Origin: Chitinophagaceae bacterium
GTDB taxonomy: Bacteria; Bacteroidota; Bacteroidia; Chitinophagales; Chitinophagaceae
DNA length: 64,000 bases
Assembly (NCBI GenBank): GCA_016706055.1
Contig: JADJKL010000002.1
Span: 463,190-527,189 of the forward strand
Reading direction: 5' to 3'
Under the pieces are notes generated by a model. That model saw only the letters and a program-made list of their open reading frames with translations, was not told the DNA's origin and did no database searches. The position numbers and the translations under genes are program-made. This document shows, in pieces, positions 16,990-25,408 of this stretch. The stretch's first letter is position 1; the number at the start of each line of letters is the position of its first letter.

Positions 16990-17652
16990 TTACATAGCCT
17001 TTTTGACCGGAGCAGGTATTTGCATTGTCAATACATTTTTTTTCACAAGATCTTTAATTATTACCTGACCATATTCATGTCCTAACTTATTAGTGGAATT
17101 AGGGTCAAAAGATTGGCTTTGCGCAGAATAAAGAAGTTTGTTCCCCGCAAGATCATATAAATTACTTTCCCAGTAATATTTTGTGTCGGTTACATAATAC
17201 TCATCACTATAAATTCTATCAAACATAAACCTTGAATAATTCCAGAATCTGTTTTGAGAATACTCAAACGCAGAATATTGAACTCGCTGTGGTATATAAT
17301 ATCTTTCTCTTGTTTTATTAAGTAATACAATTGTAAGAACTGCATCAACCCCGGCATTGCGTAATTTATCAATAGCTTGTTGTTCACTCATATTCTCAAA
17401 TAATTTTGGATTATACTCATTGCAAGAACAAACTGCATCATATCCCAATGCCTTCAGGTCATCAACCAGATGCTGTTCCATTGTTTCCCGAAGTGAGCCC
17501 TCATTATCTCTTATCAAGCCAAGAACAACAATTCTTTTAAGCTTTGGGGAAATTGTTTCTTCTGCTTTCCATGAACTGGTTAATTGTGTAGAAACACCAC
17601 AGCCTGAAAAAAGCAGCAGCATAGCGATGGAGAGTAAAAATATTCGTTTCAT
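16990..17652 (-). CDS. Lipoprotein of unknown function
   Basis: 220 aa. N-terminus MKRIFLLSIAMLLLFSGCG is a lipoprotein signal with lipobox FSGC. STQLTSSWK follows, then a Rossmann-like stretch KRIVVLGLIRDNEGSLRETMEQHLVDDLKALGYDA and GVDAVLTIVLLNKTRE. This layout recalls the DUF4136/GNA1162-like lipoproteins that assemble in the envelope (weak inference). The C-terminal part has YWESNLYDLAGNKLLYSAQSQSFDP, a common element of the group. Isolated gene between repeats. Confidence 0.7.
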   Translation of the reverse strand: MKRIFLLSIAMLLLFSGCGVSTQLTSSWKAEETISPKLKRIVVLGLIRDNEGSLRETMEQHLVDDLKALGYDAVCSCNEYNPKLFENMSEQQAIDKLRNAGVDAVLTIVLLNKTRERYYIPQRVQYSAFEYSQNRFWNYSRFMFDRIYSDEYYVTDTKYYWESNLYDLAGNKLLYSAQSQSFDPNSTNKLGHEYGQVIIKDLVKKNVLTMQIPAPVKKAM

Positions 17653-17775
17653 AATTATAATTTATGTATGTAATTTAAAGTAGATTAATAACGATTTGGA
17701 TGAGAATAGTCATGATACATTATGAGTTTTTGCCATGATTGCAGTTTTGGCTGGTATTACAATATATTAGAAGTT

Positions 17776-17857
17776 CCCCGCAATGTTGCGGGACAGTCAT
17801 CAAAAAACTAAACACCATGGATGGTATTTTCTTCCACCAACCAGATAAATTAAAGAG
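17776..17857. repeat. Repeat R2 copy
   Basis: caatgttgcgggacagtcatcaaaaaactaaacaccatggatggtattttcttccaccaaccagataaatta. It aligns with the 901-980 copy over the body, including cttccaccaacca. The rest of the 17653-18190 gap shows no gene I can support. Confidence 0.55.
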
Positions 17858-18190
17858 CTCTTAATTTGATTTAATAATTACTTGCCACAATAGTTAGTTC
17901 AACTACAATACCAAGCATGGTGTAAAGAATAATTGATTTAATTCCATTAGCTCTTTCCTTTGTTTTTTCTTACTTTACATAAAAAATAATGAAAAAGAAA
18001 ATTTACGAAAGGTGAAGAAGGGAGAAAAATTATCCCCGGTTTTATTAGTTAAAAATAGCAAGCTGATAATTGCTGATAGATATAACAGAATTTGTTCAAT
18101 TTATTACCTTTCTGAAGATTTGCTACTGTTCTGCAGGATTGCAGAACAAAATAGTACACCCTAATTATTTCACAAATAATAAAAAAAATT

Positions 18191-18820
18191 ATGGATTACG
18201 AGATTCTTCTTCGTCTTTTGGTTGCAATGCTTTGGGGCGGCATTGTAGGTGCAGAAAGAGAATACAGAAGCAAGTCTGCTGGTTTTCGTACAATGATTAT
18301 GATCTCAATGGGTGCTTGTTTTTTTACAATAATGTCAAATTTGATCGGTGATGAATCAGGATCAGATAGAATTGCTTCTAACATTGTTACAGGCATAGGA
18401 TTTTTAGGTGCTGGTGTAATTTTCGTTGGAGATAAACGTATAAATGGAATTACTACAGCGGCTACTATTTGGGTAGTTGCTGCAGTTGGCATGGGAATAG
18501 GTGCAGGATTCTATACTTATTCTGCAGCAGCCTGTGTATTAGTAATTTTTATCCTTTCTGTTTTACCTTACTTTGAAAAAGTAATAGATAAAATTAATAA
18601 ATCAGTCACTTATTCGATAAACTGTAATTATTCAAATTCTATAATATCTGATATAGAAAACCTGTTTCATCAAAATAAGCTTAAATACAAACTTTCTAAC
18701 CATATAAAAAAAGGCAATGAGCTAACTACAACTTGGGTTGTGCATGGCAGTGCAAAAAGTCATGAAAATTTTGTACATACTATTTCAAATAATGAAGTCG
18801 TTAAAAGTTTTGAGTTTTAA
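18191..18820 (+). CDS. MgtC/SapB family membrane protein
   Basis: 209 aa. The N-terminal ~140 residues are the MgtC domain: LLRLLVAMLWGGIVGAEREYRSKSAGFRT, MISMGACFFTIMS, IASNIVTGIGFLGAGVIF, GITTAATIWVVAAVGMGIGAGFY, with four to five membrane segments. The GAERE and GFLGAGVI signatures are intact. A ~65-residue soluble C-terminal domain follows (ACT-like in better known members). MgtC proteins affect survival at low magnesium, in some species through the F-type ATPase; the role in Bacteroidota is not established. Single gene, no leader RNA recognised. Confidence 0.9.
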   Translation: MDYEILLRLLVAMLWGGIVGAEREYRSKSAGFRTMIMISMGACFFTIMSNLIGDESGSDRIASNIVTGIGFLGAGVIFVGDKRINGITTAATIWVVAAVGMGIGAGFYTYSAAACVLVIFILSVLPYFEKVIDKINKSVTYSINCNYSNSIISDIENLFHQNKLKYKLSNHIKKGNELTTTWVVHGSAKSHENFVHTISNNEVVKSFEF

Positions 18821-18829
18821 GAAAATATT

Positions 18830-18885
18830 CTGCCATAGCAGATGTTCTCCATAGTCCGCATAGGCAGGAGTTCTTCAATAATCAC
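18830..18885. repeat. R2-like head fragments
   Basis: ctgccatagcagatgttctcc and ccgcataggcaggagttcttc are two degenerate copies of the R2 head (ccgccttggcaggtgttc) in tandem. The hairpin part is absent. Confidence 0.35.
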
Positions 18886-19037
18886 CTAACATAATAGTTT
18901 GTTCAGCTATGGTATAAAATGCAGAATAGAATTACAGAACCCTGAGGAGTGCGACGCAACAAAAGCTCAATAGTAGTACTGCTGCCTGGTACATAAATTC
19001 AAAAAAAATCTTCCACATACCACATCAATGTATATAA

Positions 19038-20564
19038 TCAACTCGGAAACCGATACCACTTCCCATTTACTTCAATCAATACATCCGCAGCGCTGGGCCA
19101 TAATGGTGGCACTGTGTTTTTCTTCTCCCAATCTTTTAATGCTTCCTGCAATTCTTTTAATTTATCGGGCTGCCTGGCAGACAGGTCATTCTTTTCTTCC
19201 CGATCGGCAGCAATATTAAACAGATAGGTGATTTTATTTTTTTCATTGATATATAATTTCCAATCGCCCCGGCGAAATGCTTTTGAATATCCATTTCTCC
19301 AAAAAAAATCTTGATGTGGCAATAACGAATCGTTCGTAAGATAAGGCAGCAGGTTTACACCATCATATATCCGATCATTTGCCAATTCAGTTCCACTTGC
19401 AGCGGCAATGGTGCTGAATATATCCATCGATGAAACCGGGTGATCATAGCTTTGCCGTGCCTGAAATCCTTTTGGATATTGCATTAAAAACGGGACAGCA
19501 ATACCACCGTCAAAATGTGTTGCTTTTCCACCTAACAGCGGTGTATTATCAGTGGCATGGGTGTAGGTGGCGCCACCATTATCACTTATAAAAAAAATAA
19601 GACAGTTATCTATCAAACCTTCCTGCTCCAATTTTTTCATTACACTGCCTACTGCATCATCCAGTGCTTCTATCATACCGCTGTAAACCCGTCGAACCAA
19701 ATCTTTTTCGTTCCGTATGCGTTCATAATATTTTTTAGGAACCTGAAAAGGGTCATGTGGTGCATTAAAAGAAAGGGTGAGAAAGAAAGGATTGGTTTTA
19801 TTTCGTTCAATAAAATCAATTCCCTTTTCAGCCAGTGAAAAAGTGAGATAGCCAGTATCTTTTACAACGACTCTCCCCTCTTTTATCGCCGTAGATCCAT
19901 ACCTCGGCGCCCAGGCAGGGATCTCCGAAAAAGCCCAGGGTAAATGCATATTAATGTATCGGCTGGTATCAACCGGATCATCCACATACCGGCTGAGGGC
20001 ACCATCAAAATAATAACTATAATCAAATCCATGCATATCTGGAAATACATCTGGCGAAGAACTGAGGTTCCATTTACCAACATACCCTGTTGCATAACCT
20101 TTTTGTTTCAATAGTTTGGCAATAGTTATTTCAGATGCCGGCAAATCGGTTACATAAACAGAACGGTTTAAAAGAAAATTGGGTTTCAATGTTTTGATAC
20201 CCATTGGTTTCTTCTTCAATGAAAAAAAATGTTTTTTTATTTTTTTCTTTACGGATGGTTCAAACTTATCATACAGCATAAACTCTGCGCCAAATCGTTG
20301 CTGATAGCGACCCGTTATTAGAGCCATACGGGAAGGTGCACATATAGGTGATGTTACATAGCCCTGTGTAAAACGAACACCCTGCACTCCCAGTGAATCG
20401 ATATTAGGTGTATGAACATTTTTATTTCCATAGGAAGCAAGATCACCGTAGCCAAGATCGTCGGCAATAATGAGAATGATGTTAGGAGGAGTTTTGTTTT
20501 GAGCTGATATAGTAATGCTGTCAGAAAATAGTAATAACAGCGATAGCGATATTAGTTTTAACAT
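19038..20564 (-). CDS. Sulfatase (formylglycine-dependent, arylsulfatase-like)
   Basis: 508 aa from ATG 20564, chosen because it gives signal peptide MLKLISLSLLLLFSDSITISA; the frame is open further upstream. PPNIILIIADDLGYGD carries the metal-binding Asp35-Asp36. SPICAPSRMALITGRYQQR is the sulfatase signature, with Cys75 as the residue converted to formylglycine (CxPSR). FISDNGGATYTH supplies the later metal Asp-Asn, and GGKATHFDGGIAVPFLMQYP is the usual substrate loop. Exported Bacteroidota sulfatases remove sulfate from host or algal glycans. No sulfatase-maturing enzyme or SusC/D pair is adjacent, so the substrate is unknown. Confidence 0.93.
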   Translation of the reverse strand: MLKLISLSLLLLFSDSITISAQNKTPPNIILIIADDLGYGDLASYGNKNVHTPNIDSLGVQGVRFTQGYVTSPICAPSRMALITGRYQQRFGAEFMLYDKFEPSVKKKIKKHFFSLKKKPMGIKTLKPNFLLNRSVYVTDLPASEITIAKLLKQKGYATGYVGKWNLSSSPDVFPDMHGFDYSYYFDGALSRYVDDPVDTSRYINMHLPWAFSEIPAWAPRYGSTAIKEGRVVVKDTGYLTFSLAEKGIDFIERNKTNPFFLTLSFNAPHDPFQVPKKYYERIRNEKDLVRRVYSGMIEALDDAVGSVMKKLEQEGLIDNCLIFFISDNGGATYTHATDNTPLLGGKATHFDGGIAVPFLMQYPKGFQARQSYDHPVSSMDIFSTIAAASGTELANDRIYDGVNLLPYLTNDSLLPHQDFFWRNGYSKAFRRGDWKLYINEKNKITYLFNIAADREEKNDLSARQPDKLKELQEALKDWEKKNTVPPLWPSAADVLIEVNGKWYRFPS

Positions 20565-20964
20565 GAGCAGTTTTGGTTGACACCCAAGATAAATTAAAAT
20601 GAGGAGAACGGTAATAGAAATGCTGGTAGGTTGAGTTGCTATTTTTTTACATCGTAGTTGGAGAACTATATTTATCGAAAAAACTCCATCACTCATATAA
20701 ATTTAAAGGTTTTATTATATACTCCAGACCATATGGTCAGCATCTGCCTACCAATCTGCCCGATATTAGCTATGCAAAACATAGAAAGCATTAATATCAA
20801 ACGATATATAAGCACAAACATTTCAACTATTTTTTGATTACTACATTTTGATAAACAACTATTCCTTACAAACAAAAATCACTTTCTAAAGTGACAATAA
20901 TCACTATTTAAAAAATAGTAAATAGATAAATTGAGGATAGTTCATCACCTTAAATATTATAGTT
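20565..20964. other. Divergent intergenic region
   Basis: 400 bp between the divergent sulfatase and the duplicated secreted protein. It is AT-rich and should hold both promoters, but I find no convincing TANNTTTG element with a spaced TTG, no hairpin and no credible gene. Confidence 0.4.
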
Positions 20965-22104
20965 ATGAAAAATAAATTATCTGCCTTGAAATTTTTCTTT
21001 TCACTTATTAAGAAAAATCTTTTTCTGGTTATTATGATTCTGATTTGTAATTCTATCTATGCCCAGCAGTCAGGCACTTCCGCAGGATGGCATTTTACCA
21101 GTTATGAGTTTAAAGATGGGTCAACAAAAAATTACTCCAATTTAATGGGAACCAGTTCAAAAATGTATGACACCATCAGTTATAAAGGAGTAAAAGGGAA
21201 TATGACCATTAATCACAGCCGGTATGATGTTAAGACTGGAAAACTCCTAGCTGGAGTTACTTATCAAGTTGTATGGACAGATCCGGCTGTAGTACTAGTT
21301 GCAGATCAAAATACTTTAATGAATTTTTCTTTGGAAAGAATTTCATCAACCTCAAAATGGACACCACCAAATAATAGTATACGATTTAATCAGGGTTTAT
21401 ATGGTATTTATTATAAATCGCCTGATGGCACTAAGTATTTCACTGAAAATATAAGTACAACGCTGACACTAGAAAAAGTGATTGAAAAAGGGAGAAAAGG
21501 CCTGAAGAAAATTGTCCAGGTCAGCTTAGGAAACGGCTATATGTTCACTTATAATTATGAATGGAGAGACGGTACTACAGCTGTACCCACAGAACAACCT
21601 GCAGCCAGTATAAATCAAAATGCTTGGCATTTCACTAGTTATGAATTTAAAAACGGATCCCTGAAAAAATACTCCAATTTAATGGGAACCAGTTCACAAA
21701 TGTATGATACCATCAGCTATAAAGGAGTAAAAGGGAATATGACAATTACCCAAGATCGTTTTGATGTAAAAACAGGAAAGTTGTTAGCTGGTGTCACTTA
21801 CCAGATTGTATGGACAGATCCGGCGGCTCAATTGATAGCTGGTGAAAAAAGTTCAGTGAGTTTTTCGCTGAAAACAATTGCTACAAAATCATGGACTTCA
21901 CCCAATTGTAGTATACGTTATAATCAAGGTATTTATGGCATATACTTTCTTGCACCAGATGGGAAAAAATATTTTACTAAAGATGTAAGTACAACACTCA
22001 CCACTGAAAAAGTGATTGCAGAAGGAAGTAAAGGGCTAAAGAAATTTATCCAGGTAAACTTGGGCAACGGGTTTATGTTCACCTACAATTATGAATGGCG
22101 ATAA
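20965..22104 (+). CDS. Secreted protein made of two ~160-residue repeats
   Basis: 379 aa. Signal/anchor region at residues ~10-33 (FFSLIKKNLFLVIMILICN, then YAQQ). Two repeats follow: residues 41-201 and 220-379. Both run (G/A)WHFTSYEFK(D/N)GS, YSNLMGTSS, MYDTISYKGVKGNM, KTGKLLAGVTYQ, VWTDPA, LGNG(Y/F)MFTYNYEWR. A 19-residue linker rich in Thr/Pro/Gln separates them. I do not recognise the fold, but the strand-rich pattern suggests a lipocalin-like or FABP-like barrel. Intact, no frameshift. The two halves read as a fairly recent internal duplication. Function unknown. Confidence 0.75.
   Translation: MKNKLSALKFFFSLIKKNLFLVIMILICNSIYAQQSGTSAGWHFTSYEFKDGSTKNYSNLMGTSSKMYDTISYKGVKGNMTINHSRYDVKTGKLLAGVTYQVVWTDPAVVLVADQNTLMNFSLERISSTSKWTPPNNSIRFNQGLYGIYYKSPDGTKYFTENISTTLTLEKVIEKGRKGLKKIVQVSLGNGYMFTYNYEWRDGTTAVPTEQPAASINQNAWHFTSYEFKNGSLKKYSNLMGTSSQMYDTISYKGVKGNMTITQDRFDVKTGKLLAGVTYQIVWTDPAAQLIAGEKSSVSFSLKTIATKSWTSPNCSIRYNQGIYGIYFLAPDGKKYFTKDVSTTLTTEKVIAEGSKGLKKFIQVNLGNGFMFTYNYEWR
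21085..22101 (+). repeat. Internal tandem duplication within a coding gene
   Basis: Units at 21085-21567 (161 codons) and 21622-22101 (160 codons), separated by 54 bp. Long stretches match at both nucleotide and protein level, for example around tactccaatttaatgggaacc in each unit. Confidence 0.8.
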
Positions 22105-22150
22105 AATATTTTAGTTAATAGAATTAAGGGTAAATTAAGAATATAAATTT

Positions 22151-22227
22151 TACACCTTGGCAGATATTCAATATAAACATACACCCCGTTGTTGGCTTTT
22201 GCACTCCGCCAACCACACAAACTAAAA
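22151..22227. repeat. Repeat R2 copy
   Basis: tacaccttggcagatattcaatataaacatacaccccgttgttggcttttgcactccgccaaccacacaaac. Same body and stem order as the 901-980 copy, with a weaker stem (gttggc/gccaac). Confidence 0.55.
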
Positions 22228-22274
22228 AAAATAATAAATATTTGAAGTAACTTTAATTATATCAATCGCCATTT

Positions 22275-23132
22275 ATGCACTTACGAATAGTTATTTTAAT
22301 AGCATTAAGTTTCTATGTGCAAGCTGGGCATCTTAATCTGTTACTAGCACAAAAAGTAACCAAACTGGATACCGTACAGGTAACGGTTGATAACCATAAA
22401 ATGTCAATGTATGTTTCGGGTACCGGTAAATACTCGGTGGTACTGGAAGCTGGTGGTTCCTCCAATCATCGATGCTATAGAACAATTGATACAGCGATAG
22501 CAAAAATTACCAGGGTTATTTCTTACGACCGTCCCGGATACCTAGCATCAGAAAAATGTGATAAGACAAGAGATGCCAATACGATTGCTAAAGAATTAAA
22601 AGAAGGGCTAGCAAAAGGTGGCTATCCTCCACCCTACATTTTAGTTGGTTGGTCCATGGGCGGATCTTTTGCTAAAGTTTTTTGTGGCCTATATCCTGCA
22701 GACGTTGCAGGGTTAGTTTTACTTGATCCATGTCCGGAAGATTTTTATGCAAGAATGCTAGAGGAGCATCCGGAACTAATGAAAGAAGATTCCATTTATA
22801 TGCAGGAAATATTAACTAGCACCGACAGACCGGGTGAAACGGAAGAAATGATATCTTTTGATACAAGTATGCAACAGGCAAAATTATCAGACACTGCACA
22901 TGCTATTCCTACTACGCTCCTAATAGCTGCTTATGGCAAAATTCCGGGTGATGGTGAAAAGGATCCCACTAACCCAATGAATTCTATTTGGGTAGATGAA
23001 TTAAAAAAATGGGCAGCCAGTCGGCCCAATCTTCAATACACTGTACTTGAAAATAGTGGTCATCATATTTCAAAAGAACATCCTGATGTTGTGATTAAGG
23101 CGATTATTGATATGATTGAACGGATAAATTAA
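22275..23132 (+). CDS. Alpha/beta hydrolase, exported
   Basis: 285 aa with an N-terminal signal (MHLRIVILIALSFYVQ). The fold markers are VVLEAGGSSNH (oxyanion region), YDRPGYLAS, and the nucleophile elbow YILVGWSMGGSF with Ser at about residue 126. DPCPED follows strand 6, and ENSGHHISKEHPD supplies the catalytic His. An acid before it is expected in IPGDGEKDP. Substrate unknown; the family includes esterases, lipases and epoxide hydrolases. The next gene begins 11 nt after the stop and encodes a dipeptidase, so the two are probably co-transcribed. Confidence 0.88.
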   Translation: MHLRIVILIALSFYVQAGHLNLLLAQKVTKLDTVQVTVDNHKMSMYVSGTGKYSVVLEAGGSSNHRCYRTIDTAIAKITRVISYDRPGYLASEKCDKTRDANTIAKELKEGLAKGGYPPPYILVGWSMGGSFAKVFCGLYPADVAGLVLLDPCPEDFYARMLEEHPELMKEDSIYMQEILTSTDRPGETEEMISFDTSMQQAKLSDTAHAIPTTLLIAAYGKIPGDGEKDPTNPMNSIWVDELKKWAASRPNLQYTVLENSGHHISKEHPDVVIKAIIDMIERIN

Positions 23133-23142
23133 ATTACAGGTT

Positions 23143-24371
23143 ATGAAAAAACTAAACTATTACTTCCGTTCATTTTATTTTTTATAACTGGCTTTAGCTT
23201 TGCACAGACTACTTCTATTAATTATCCGATAGCAACAGAAGTTGCAGAAAAAATAGCGGCTAGTGTTTTAAAAACATCTCCTATTATAGACGGACATAAT
23301 GATTTGTTTGCCTGGTATTTTGGTTGTGCCTATAAAAAATTACCAAAATGTCCGCAGGATATTTCAGATTATCCATTGGATACTATCAGCAAAGGTGAAA
23401 CAGATATTCCCAGATGGAGAAAAGGCGGTGTGGGTGGCGTACAATTAAATGTGTTTGGTGATTCCTTGCGCCAGTTTCTGGATGCGTATGACTTGCTGTA
23501 CCGGCTCGAAAAAACATACAGCAAAGATTTAAAAGTAGTAAGCTCATCCACAGAAATGCGCAAAGCAATGAAGGATGGTAAAATTGCTATTTTACCTATG
23601 CTTGAAGGTTCTGTAAGATTAGAAAATAAATTATCGTATCTGCGATTTTTTTATAAACAGGGTTTACGATGTGTAACATTTACTTATTATACCAGCGACC
23701 TTGCTGATGGAAGTGATGGTTATGTAAAAAATAATGGCATCTCTGCACTTGGAAAGGAAATGGTGGCAGAAATGAACCGCCTCGGAATTATTATTGATAT
23801 GTCTCACATCTCCGCCAAATCAATGAGTGATATTTTAGATATTACAAAAGCACCAGTAATCTTCAGCCATTCAAATGCAAAAGCATTATGTAATGTAAGC
23901 CGCAATGTACCAGACGATATATTGCTGCGGTTAAAAGTAAATAACGGAATCATTATGTTGGATATGGCACCTGATCATACCAGCGATGTTTTTGTAAAAT
24001 GGATGCGCAAAGGGGATTCTGTATATTATACCACCAAAGGGAAATTTCCCGGCGATAAAGAAAAATTGAAAGAAGTAATGGCAACATGGGAAGCTGCTGT
24101 GCCCCGCCCAGTGGTTACAGTAAAAGATGTGGCAGACCATTTTGATTATGTAAAAAAGTTAATCGGCGTTGACCATATTGGCATCGGTGGTGATTATGAT
24201 GGTCTCGACTATTATATAAAAGGAATGGAAGACGTTTCCTGTTATCCTAAATTATTAGTTGAGTTGGCTAAAAGAGGATGGACTGCAGGTGAATTAAAAA
24301 AAATAACCAGCGAAAATTACTTACGGGTATTTGCTGAAGTGGAGAAGAAAGCAACTGCGATAAAGGATTAA
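23143..24371 (+). pseudogene. Membrane dipeptidase, peptidase family M19, frameshifted in the signal peptide
   Basis: ATG 23143 lies 11 nt after the hydrolase stop. MKKL begins a signal, then one base over the sequence reads LLLPFILFFITGFSFAQTT and continues open to 24371. Adding one A to the AAA run 23154-23156 restores a single ~409-aa frame. IIDGHNDLFAWYFG carries the zinc ligands of the HxD motif, MLEGS the bridging Glu, IIIDMSHIS and VIFSHSNAKAL the two further His, and HIGIGGDYDGL the C-terminal Asp. M19 enzymes hydrolyse dipeptides, often with D-residues. The core from 23304 is intact, so the break looks like a sequence error. Confidence 0.85.
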
Positions 24372-24435
24372 TATTTTCGCTGTCTCGTCAATTGTTTAAC
24401 AAAAAACTGAGTTCGATAATAAATAAATTATTAAA

Positions 24436-24873
24436 ATGGCAACAAACATTTCAACAATAACAATTAATGCCTCAACTCAAAAAGTATGGAACATTTTGAC
24501 AAAACCAGAAATGATAAAACTGTGGCAGTATGGAAGCGAATTACAGACAACCTGGGAACCGGGAACAGCTATAAGATTCAGCACTGCATGGGAAGATAAA
24601 GTATTTGAACAAAGGGGACTGGTATTGGAAATGCAACCCTATGAATTAATAAAATATAGTTTGTTTGCACCAAGGCCTGATCTTGAAGACAAACCTGAAA
24701 ATTATTTTATTATGAATTATGTTTTGACTGAAGAAAATGGGCAAACTAAATTGGAAATCATTCAAGAAGATAACAGACCAAATGCAGTACAGGAAGAACC
24801 GCAAGGAGAAGAAAATCCGGTTTTAAAATCATTGAAAGATCTTGCTGAAAAAAGATTGAAGCGATTTTTGTGA
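24436..24873 (+). CDS. SRPBCC/AHSA1-like domain protein
   Basis: 145 aa. It begins with ISTITINASTQKVWNILTKPEMIKLWQYGSE, the standard first strand and helix of the START/Bet v1-like AHSA1 family, and continues TTWEPGTAIRF, GLVLEMQPYELIKYS, YVLTEENGQTKLEI and a C-terminal helix (NPVLKSLKDLAEKRLKRFL). These small cytoplasmic proteins form a hydrophobic cavity; some are toxin-pair partners or lipid binders, and most are of unknown function. It is followed 29 bp later by the CDGSH protein, a likely operon. Confidence 0.88.
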   Translation: MATNISTITINASTQKVWNILTKPEMIKLWQYGSELQTTWEPGTAIRFSTAWEDKVFEQRGLVLEMQPYELIKYSLFAPRPDLEDKPENYFIMNYVLTEENGQTKLEIIQEDNRPNAVQEEPQGEENPVLKSLKDLAEKRLKRFL

Positions 24874-24902
24874 TTTAAAAGGTATTTTTATAAAAAACAA
24901 AT

Positions 24903-25130
24903 ATGTCAAAAACAAAAATCACCGTAAACAATAACGGTTCATTAAAAATAGATGGAGATTTTGAAGTAGTGGATAGAGAAGGTGGTGTTTATAATCTGCA
25001 AGGCAGAGAAATTGTTTCTTTTTGCCGTTGTGGTCGTTCAAATAATAAACCTTTTTGTGATGGTTCGCACAATGGCCATTTCGAACATGAGGCTAAGGCT
25101 TTTGATTTGCCGCCAAAGAAAACGGTTTAA
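24903..25130 (+). CDS. CDGSH-type iron-sulfur protein
   Basis: 75 aa. FCRCGRSNNKPFCDGSHNGHFE is a complete CDGSH motif (CxCx2Sx3PxCDGSH), which binds a redox-active [2Fe-2S] cluster with three Cys and one His. Single-motif bacterial members of this size belong to the mitoNEET-like group; possible roles are electron or cluster transfer (family knowledge). Cytoplasmic, no signal. Probably transcribed with the AHSA1-like gene before it. Confidence 0.93.
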   Translation: MSKTKITVNNNGSLKIDGDFEVVDREGGVYNLQGREIVSFCRCGRSNNKPFCDGSHNGHFEHEAKAFDLPPKKTV

Positions 25131-25156
25131 TACTTCCCCTACCAATATTTAACCTT

Positions 25157-25295
25157 ACTTTTTCATAGCAGATGTCTTACATCCAAGGCATGTGTGGAGA
25201 GTGACTATGCGTTAGCCTTATTACAACTCTGTAATACGATGAATACTATAAACGCCAAACACAAATCCATCCGATACTCGTCTGAAAAATAATAT
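25157..25295. repeat. Repeat R3, copy D (diverged)
   Basis: catgtgtggagagtgactatgcgttagcc...acaactctgtaatacgatgaatac...cgccaaacacaaatccatccgatac. It shares gcgttaRYc, acaactcYgt and the caaacacaaa-ccatcYga end with copies B and C, but not the left arm. It occupies most of the gap before the next gene. Confidence 0.45.
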
Positions 25296-25408
25296 ATCCT
25301 CCTGCAAATTATTCCAACAAAACAGTACACTTATTCTTTTTCTCAAGTAGAATATTGGACTACCTTTGGGTTTAATTCTTTTTTTGACCGCACAAAATCT
25401 GATTTATT

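Noticed and set aside
7232..25295. R3 repeats as integron attC sites
   Set aside because: The core GTTAATC/GTTAACC/GTTAGCC fails the third purine of GTTRRRY, lies in the middle of the element and not at its end, and no integrase is present. The resemblance was not enough.
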